A stretch of DNA of 64,000 nt from an uncultured Oscillospiraceae bacterium (GTDB lineage: Bacteria > Bacillota > Clostridia > Oscillospirales > Oscillospiraceae). The notes under the pieces are model-generated. The model made no database searches and was not told the origin of the DNA. It saw only the letters and a list, made by a program, of their open reading frames with translations. The position numbers were made by a program, and so were the translations under genes. This document shows positions 59,294 through 64,000 of this stretch, in pieces. Positions within the stretch are counted from its first letter, which is position 1; each line of letters begins with the position of its first letter. Location: positions 16,425 to 80,424 of the forward strand of contig CANRLZ010000003.1 in NCBI GenBank assembly GCA_947631595.1. Reading direction: 5' to 3'.

Positions 59294-59323
59294 AACCATT
59301 ACATAAAAAGAGGGTGAAGCAGA

Positions 59324-60121
59324 ATGGAACGGACTTTGGGCGCCATCGGCGCGGGAAATATGGCCGGCGCGATCCTCTCCGGCGTCTTGGCGAAGGGCTT
59401 GGTGGAGCCGGAGGATATCTGGCTGTCCAACCCCTCTCCGGAGAAACTGGAGCCTTGGAAAAAACTGGGCGTTCATGTCAGTTCGGACAATGCCGATGTG
59501 GCGAAAAACGCCCAGGTGATCGTCCTGGGCATCAAGCCCCAGATCTTCGATGCGGTGCTCCCCCAGCTGGCGCCCCTGGTCCAGGGGAAGTGCGTGGTGT
59601 CCCTGGCGCCCGGCATCTCCATGGGGTATCTGCGTGAGCGTCTTCCCGGCGCTATGGTGATGCGGGTCATGCCCAACACCCCTATGAAGTTGGGAGAGGG
59701 CGCCACGGTGGTGGCCCAGGCGCCGGACGTTCCGGAGGACCTGTTCCGTTTCGTGGTCTCCCTCTTCGAGTCCGCGGGTACCGTGGCGGTGATCCCGGAG
59801 AGCCAGATGGACGACTTCATCGCCGTCAGCGGCTCCAGCCCCGCCTTTTTCTTCCGCATGGCGGCGGCGATGGTGGACTCGGCCAAGGCCGCGGGGATCG
59901 ACCCCGACCTGGCGCTGTCCATGGTCGCCCAGACCATGGTCGGCTCGGCGGCGATGTTGACCCGCACCGGCCTGACCGCCCAGGAGCTCACCCGGCAGGT
60001 CTGCTCCCCCGGCGGCACCACCCTGGCGGCCCTCACCGCCTTTGACGACTACCGTTTCGAGGAGATGATGGACCAGGCCGCCGCCCGGTGCGCCCAGCGC
60101 TCCCGGGAGCTGGGCAGGTAG
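59324..60121 (+). CDS. proC: Pyrroline-5-carboxylate reductase
   Basis: Last step of proline synthesis, using NAD(P)H. 265 residues. The nucleotide-binding loop is GAIGAGNMAGAIL. VMRVMPNTPMKLGEG and AVSGSSPAFFFRMA, and VCSPGGTTLAALTAFD near the C-terminus, are the family blocks. ATG behind GAGGGTGAAG. proA/proB are not in the window. Confidence 0.96.
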   Translation: MERTLGAIGAGNMAGAILSGVLAKGLVEPEDIWLSNPSPEKLEPWKKLGVHVSSDNADVAKNAQVIVLGIKPQIFDAVLPQLAPLVQGKCVVSLAPGISMGYLRERLPGAMVMRVMPNTPMKLGEGATVVAQAPDVPEDLFRFVVSLFESAGTVAVIPESQMDDFIAVSGSSPAFFFRMAAAMVDSAKAAGIDPDLALSMVAQTMVGSAAMLTRTGLTAQELTRQVCSPGGTTLAALTAFDDYRFEEMMDQAAARCAQRSRELGR

Positions 60122-60171
60122 GGCTTCTATTTTGACGGCTTGTCTCATAGCATGGCTATGAGGTGAGCGCG

Positions 60172-60780
60172 GTGGCAAAAGAGAAGAAGGCGAGAGTCCG
60201 CGTCCCCCTGGCGCTGGCGGTCAATACGGCGGCCTTCGCCCTGGGCGGACTGGGCGGGTTCTGTCTGGCGGGCTGGTTGGCCGGGCGGGGCTGGCTCACG
60301 TTTTCCGGCTGGCTGGAGAGTTACGCTCTGGGCCTGGCGGAGATGAAGGCGTCCGGCGTCTCTTTTTTTGCCGTGCTGTGGGACGCGCTGCGCTGGCCCC
60401 TCTTCGTGCTGGCGCTGGGCTATACGGCCCTGGGCGTCTGGATGGTTCCTGTGATGTTCGCCCTACGGGGGTTTTTCCTCTGCTTTTCCGTGGCCGCCCT
60501 CTGCGGGGCGGGGCAGGGGGGCTTTCCCCTGGCCCTGGTCCTCTGGGGGCTGGGCGGGACGATCAAGCTCCCCGCCTTCTTCCTCCTGGGCACCCGCAGT
60601 TGGAGTCAGGCGGTGAGCTTGGGCGGACGGCCGTTGGCCCTGCCGGCGGACTGGGACGGGCGGTATCTGGCCCGGACGGGCTTAATTCTGGGCTGTGTGG
60701 CGGGCTGCGCCTGGGTGGAATTCTGGTGTGTGCCCGGCCTGTTGCAATGGATCGTTCCCCTCCTTCGGGCGGGGGGATAG
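60172..60780 (+). CDS. SpoIIM-like polytopic membrane protein
   Basis: About 202 residues with five hydrophobic helices. ALRGFFLCFSVAALCGAGQGGFP and TIKLPAFFLLGTRSW resemble the stage II sporulation protein M pattern (a G-rich helix, then a short amphipathic loop). The position directly before xerD is also shared with spoIIM in Bacilli. Start uncertain: GTG at 60172 behind AGGTGA is preferred over GTG at 60163. SpoIIM works with SpoIID and SpoIIP in engulfment. The call is by pattern and context only. Confidence 0.5.
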   Translation: MAKEKKARVRVPLALAVNTAAFALGGLGGFCLAGWLAGRGWLTFSGWLESYALGLAEMKASGVSFFAVLWDALRWPLFVLALGYTALGVWMVPVMFALRGFFLCFSVAALCGAGQGGFPLALVLWGLGGTIKLPAFFLLGTRSWSQAVSLGGRPLALPADWDGRYLARTGLILGCVAGCAWVEFWCVPGLLQWIVPLLRAGG

Positions 60781-60800
60781 ACGCGAGAGAGGAGGTGACC

Positions 60801-61685
60801 GTGCAAATGAACGAGACAGCGCTCTATGAGACATATCTGCGGGAGGAAAAGGGCGCGTCCCAGAATACGGTCAGCTCCTACCTTCGGGACGTCAACCAGT
60901 TCACCGCCTGGCTGGCCGGGGAGAAGATCGCCGTCACCAAGGCCAAGCCCGCGGATGTGGAGCGGTACACCCGCCACCTGAGCGGGGCGGGGAAGTCCCC
61001 GGCCACGGTGACTCGGTCGGTGGCCTCGTTGAAGTCCTTCTACGGCTTTTTGCAGCGGGAGGGGCGGGTCTCCTCCAACTGCGCCCGGTTCGTCACCACG
61101 GACAAGGTGGAGCGCAAGCTGCCCCAGATCCTCACCGGCAAGGAAGTGGAGCTTTTCCTGGAGCAGCCCCGGTGCGTGGACGCCAAGGGCTACCGGGACA
61201 AGGCGATGCTGGAGCTGCTGTACGCCACCGGCATCCGGGTCACCGAACTCATCGACCTGGACGTGGACAACGTCAACCTCTCCGCCGGACTGCTGCGGTG
61301 CGAGAGCCGGGGCAAGGAGCGGTTCATCCCCATCTATCCCGCCGCGGTGGCGGCGCTGAACGAGTATATCACCAAGGTCCGGCCTCAGCTGGTGGAGAGC
61401 GAGGATATCCCGGCGCTCTTTGTGAATATGAGCGGGGAGCGGATGTCCCGCCAGGGCTTCTGGAAGCTCATCAAGCACTACCAGGAGACCGCCGGCATCA
61501 AAAAGGAGATCACCCCCCAGACCCTGCGCCACTCCTTTGCCGCCCACCTGCTGGAAAACGGGGCGGATCTGAAGTCCATCCAGGAGATGCTGGGTCACGC
61601 CGACATCTCCTCCACCCAGATTTACACCCATCTGGTGGGGAAGAAACTGAAGGACGTCTACGCCAAGGCCCACCCCAGGGCATAA
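60801..61685 (+). CDS. xerD: Tyrosine recombinase XerD
   Basis: Chromosome-dimer resolution recombinase acting at dif with XerC. About 294 residues from the GTG at 60801 (AGGAGG five bases before); an ATG two codons later is the alternative. A SAM-like N-terminal DNA-binding domain (ALYETYLREEKGASQNTVSSYLRDV) comes first. The catalytic domain has ATGIRVTEL (Arg), a Lys in SRGKERFIP, TLRHSFAAHLL, LGHADISSTQIYTH (His and the nucleophilic Tyr). Housekeeping context and length point to XerD rather than a mobile-element integrase; XerC cannot be fully excluded. Confidence 0.85.
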   Translation: MQMNETALYETYLREEKGASQNTVSSYLRDVNQFTAWLAGEKIAVTKAKPADVERYTRHLSGAGKSPATVTRSVASLKSFYGFLQREGRVSSNCARFVTTDKVERKLPQILTGKEVELFLEQPRCVDAKGYRDKAMLELLYATGIRVTELIDLDVDNVNLSAGLLRCESRGKERFIPIYPAAVAALNEYITKVRPQLVESEDIPALFVNMSGERMSRQGFWKLIKHYQETAGIKKEITPQTLRHSFAAHLLENGADLKSIQEMLGHADISSTQIYTHLVGKKLKDVYAKAHPRA

Positions 61686-61701
61686 AAGGCGGAAAAAACA
61701 C

Positions 61702-61730
61702 TTGCATTTTCCAAAATACTGTGGTACTAT
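61702..61730 (+). promoter_or_regulatory. rpmB promoter
   Basis: TTGCAT, 17 bases, TACTAT, about 55 bases before the ATG at 61785. Confidence 0.65.
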
Positions 61731-61784
61731 ACTCTCCGATGTTTTGACGCACGCATTGATTTGACCAGCGAGGAGGGAAGAAGA

Positions 61785-61973
61785 ATGGCTAAGTGCGCGT
61801 ACTGCGAGAAGGCTCTGGTGTTCGGGAATCAGGTTTCCCACTCCCACCGCCGCTCCAACCGCCCCTGGAAGCCCAACCTGAAGCGGGTGAAGGCGATTGT
61901 GGACGGTACCCCCAAGCACGTGTATGTCTGCACCCGCTGCCTCCGCTCCGGCAAGGTCACCCGCGCGGTGTAA
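61785..61973 (+). CDS. rpmB: 50S ribosomal protein L28, zinc-binding form
   Basis: 62 residues from MAKCAYCEKALVFGNQVSHSHRRSNRPWKPNLKRV behind GGAGGG. CAYC and CTRC form the four-cysteine zinc ribbon of the C+ L28 type. Monocistronic, with its own promoter and terminator. Confidence 0.97.
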   Translation: MAKCAYCEKALVFGNQVSHSHRRSNRPWKPNLKRVKAIVDGTPKHVYVCTRCLRSGKVTRAV

Positions 61974-62007
61974 CCGGCTCGGAACGGCGTCGCGCAGAAA
62001 TACGTCT

Positions 62008-62035
62008 AAAAAAGCCGCCGATGGGCGGTTTTTTT
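62008..62035 (+). terminator. rpmB terminator
   Basis: AAAAAGCCGCC-GATG-GGCGGTTTTTTT: a short GC stem extended by A/T pairs and a seven-T run. Confidence 0.88.
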
Positions 62036-62060
62036 AGCGCCAAAATTCCCGGCGCGAGCC

Positions 62061-62090
62061 TTGACGCAGGGGCGGGAAATCTGGTATAAT
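62061..62090 (+). promoter_or_regulatory. Promoter of the topoisomerase subunit gene
   Basis: TTGACG, 18 bases, perfect TATAAT, about 70 bases before the ATG at 62163. Confidence 0.7.
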
Positions 62091-62162
62091 GACCACAATG
62101 GAAAGTGTTGCCTCCTAGATGGGAAGCATAGATATTGTGTTTTGAGGGAGGGGTCCCCACCC

Positions 62163-64000
62163 ATGCCGAAAAGCAAGCAGTACGACAACCAATCCATCTC
62201 GTCCCTCAAGGGGGCCGACCGGGTCCGCAAGCGCCCCGGCGTCATCTTCGGCTCCGACGGGCTGGACGGCTGCGAGCACGCCGTCTTTGAGATTTTGAGC
62301 AACGCCATCGACGAGGCCCGGGAGGGCCACGGCGACCTGATCGTGGTCACCCGCTTTGCCGACCGGTCCATCCAGGTGGAGGACTTCGGCCGGGGCTGCC
62401 CGGTGGACTGGAACGAGAAGGAGGGGCGGTACAACTGGGAGCTGGTCTTCTGCGAACTCTACGCCGGCGGCAAATACGGCGGCGACGGGGACAACTACGA
62501 GTACTCCCTGGGCCTCAACGGCCTGGGTTCCTGCGCCACCCAGTACGCCAGCGAGTACTTTGACGCCACCATCTACCGGGACGGCTTTGAGTACAAACTC
62601 CACTTTGAGAAGGGGGAGAACGTGGGCGGCCTCCAGAAGACCCCCACCGACCGCAAAAAGACCGGCTCTATCTTCCATTGGAAGCCCGACCTGGATGTGT
62701 TCACCGACATCGACATCCCCTCGGAGTACTTCGTGGACGTGATGAAGCGCCAGGCGGTGGTAAACGCCCACGTCACCTTCCGCTTCCGGGACGAGGTGGG
62801 GGGCAAATTCGTCACCCGGGACTTCAGGTATGAAAACGGCATCCTGGACTACGTGACCGAGCTGGCGGGGGAGAAGGCCCTGACCGCCCCCGTCTTCTGG
62901 CAGGCCGAGCGCAAGGGCCGGGATCGGGCGGACAAGCCGGAGTACAAGGTCAAGCTGTCGGTGGCCTTCTGCTTCTCCAACACCGTCCAGGTCATCGAGC
63001 ACTACCACAACTCCTCCTGGCTGGAGCACGGCGGCTCCCCAGAGAAGGCCATGCGCTCCGCCTTTGTCTCCGCCCTGGACGGCTATCTCCGGGCCAAGGG
63101 GAAGTACCAGAAGACGGAGAGCAAGATCACCTTCAACGACGTCCAGGACGCCCTGGTGCTGGTCTCCAACAACTTCTCCACCCAGACCAGCTACGAGAAC
63201 CAGACCAAAAAGGCCATCAACAACAAGTTCATCCAGGAGGCCATGACCGACTTCCTCCGCGCCCAGCTGGAGGTCTACTTCATCGAAAACCCCTTTGACG
63301 CGGAGAAGATCGCCGAGCAGGTACTCATCAACAAGCGCAGCCGGGAGAGCGCGGAAAAGGCCCGGCTGAACATCAAAAAGAAGCTCTCGGGGAACGTGGA
63401 CATCGCCAACCGGGTGCAGAAGTTCGTGGACTGCCGAACCCGGGACACTGAGCGCCGGGAACTGTACATCGTGGAGGGGGACTCCGCCCTGGGCAGCGTG
63501 AAACTCTCCCGGGACGCGGAGTTCCAGGGCATCATGCCCGTCCGGGGCAAGATCCTCAACTGCCTGAAGGCGGACTACGGCAAAATTTTCAAGAGCGAGA
63601 TCATCACCGACCTGATGAAGGTTCTGGGCTGCGGGGTAGAGGTGCAGAACAAGCACGTCAAGGACCTGGCCGCCTTCGATCTGATGAACCTGCGCTGGAA
63701 CAAGATCGTCATCTGCACCGACGCCGACGTGGACGGCTACCAGATCCGCACCCTCATCCTCACCATGCTCTACCGCCTGGTGCCCACCCTCATTGAGCGG
63801 GGCTACGTCTACATCGCCGAATCCCCCCTCTACGAGATCACCTATAAGGAAAAGACCTGGTTTGCCTACACCGACAAGGAGAAAAACGACATCGTCAACG
63901 GCGAGCTGGCGGGGAAGAAGTGCACCATCAACCGCTCCAAGGGCCTGGGCGAGAACGAGCCGGACATGATGTGGCTCACCACCATGAACCCGGAGACCCG
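62163..64000 (+). CDS. Type IIA DNA topoisomerase ATPase subunit (GyrB/ParE-like paralogue; partial, 3' end outside window)
   Basis: 612 codons are visible and the frame is open at the window edge. ATG at 62163 behind GGGAGGGG. GHKL ATPase motifs are FEILSNAIDEAREG (in place of ENSVDEA), DFGRGCPVD (in place of DNGRGIPVD) and LGLNGLGSCATQY; the QTK loop SYENQTKKAINNKF is intact. Toprim motifs are LYIVEGDSALGSV, MPVRGKILN and ICTDADVDGYQI. The departures from the standard spelling suggest the diverged second type IIA topoisomerase that many Clostridia carry beside gyrase. A ParC/GyrA-like partner is expected just downstream. Confidence 0.88.
   Translation, partial: MPKSKQYDNQSISSLKGADRVRKRPGVIFGSDGLDGCEHAVFEILSNAIDEAREGHGDLIVVTRFADRSIQVEDFGRGCPVDWNEKEGRYNWELVFCELYAGGKYGGDGDNYEYSLGLNGLGSCATQYASEYFDATIYRDGFEYKLHFEKGENVGGLQKTPTDRKKTGSIFHWKPDLDVFTDIDIPSEYFVDVMKRQAVVNAHVTFRFRDEVGGKFVTRDFRYENGILDYVTELAGEKALTAPVFWQAERKGRDRADKPEYKVKLSVAFCFSNTVQVIEHYHNSSWLEHGGSPEKAMRSAFVSALDGYLRAKGKYQKTESKITFNDVQDALVLVSNNFSTQTSYENQTKKAINNKFIQEAMTDFLRAQLEVYFIENPFDAEKIAEQVLINKRSRESAEKARLNIKKKLSGNVDIANRVQKFVDCRTRDTERRELYIVEGDSALGSVKLSRDAEFQGIMPVRGKILNCLKADYGKIFKSEIITDLMKVLGCGVEVQNKHVKDLAAFDLMNLRWNKIVICTDADVDGYQIRTLILTMLYRLVPTLIERGYVYIAESPLYEITYKEKTWFAYTDKEKNDIVNGELAGKKCTINRSKGLGENEPDMMWLTTMNPET

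Larger units (their letters stand above)
59046..59323. other. Longest intergenic region (278 bases)
   Basis: Holds an inverted repeat GTTTGAAAT/ATTTCAAAC (59055-59086), a terminator (59156-59183), a 13-base palindrome ATGTCATTGACAT (59217-59229) and the proC promoter (59265-59293). No ORF with a ribosome site was seen. Confidence 0.6.

Noticed and set aside
60801-61685. Mobile-element integrase
   Set aside because: Length, motifs and housekeeping neighbours fit XerD; no attachment-site repeats or phage genes are nearby.

Overview
The window is about 64 kb of GC-rich (roughly 60-65%) chromosome from an endospore-forming member of the Clostridia. The gene content suggests an Oscillospiraceae gut anaerobe of the Flavonifractor/Lawsonibacter/Intestinimonas kind. 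This rests on the complete spoIIIAA-AH operon, spoIIGA-sigE, SpoIID- and SpoIIM-like genes, the SCIFF peptide with its radical-SAM maturase, ECF transporter genes, Rex, HPr kinase, SLH repeats and GlnRS. The genus is inference. Nearly all of the DNA is coding. No rRNA, tRNA, CRISPR array, IS element or prophage was seen, and no gene-free stretch exceeds 300 bases; the longest is 59046-59323.

Layout, left to right. (1) 1-5.6 kb, minus: purine operon purE-purC-purF paralogue-purF-purM-purN, with purN cut by the window edge. (2) 5.8-9.2 kb, plus: a DUF3343 protein and a cysteine-desulfurase-family enzyme, then DAHP synthase and prephenate dehydrogenase. (3) 9.3-17.9 kb, minus: a ClpE-like unfoldase, then an operon running from an rRNA-type methyltransferase through ecfA1-ecfA2-ecfT, truA and a DUF5711 protein to cvpA. 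(4) 18-28.5 kb, plus: DivIVA-like protein, orphan fumarase beta subunit, aspartate aminotransferase, spoIIIAA-AH, a lipoprotein and glnS. (5) 28.6-29.8 kb, minus: dinB with a LexA-type box. (6) 30-35 kb, plus: murI, apbE, NusG-II protein, Gx transporter, DUF1934 protein and argS. (7) 35-45 kb, minus: sigE and spoIIGA; then a long run of a BadF-type activase, its dehydratase-like partner, GNAT, MATE, hprK and a glycosyltransferase. (8) 45-49.7 kb, plus: two radical-SAM-system proteins, rex, an SLH protein and an untracked 46-residue Cys-rich membrane peptide. (9) 49.7-52.5 kb, minus: asd-dapA-dapB. (10) 52.7-64 kb, plus: SpoIID-like protein, queA, tgt, yajC, a TIGR04086-type membrane protein, scfA-scfB, proC, a SpoIIM-like protein, xerD, rpmB and a type IIA topoisomerase B subunit cut by the right edge.

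Most of this is housekeeping and sporulation DNA. The more unusual items are a PurF paralogue lacking its glutaminase cysteine, the DUF3343/desulfurase pair, the apbE/NusG-II/Gx cassette and the split activase. Also of interest are the unlisted Cys-rich peptide and several regulatory layouts: a 22-bp-spaced spoIIGA promoter, a terminator whose 3' arm is the next gene's Shine-Dalgarno, an scfA/scfB attenuator-like hairpin, and a 17-bp perfect dyad over the glnS promoter. Many sigma-A-type promoters with 17-bp spacing and strong intrinsic terminators could be read by eye. Long antisense ORFs in the track are codon-bias shadows and were left out.
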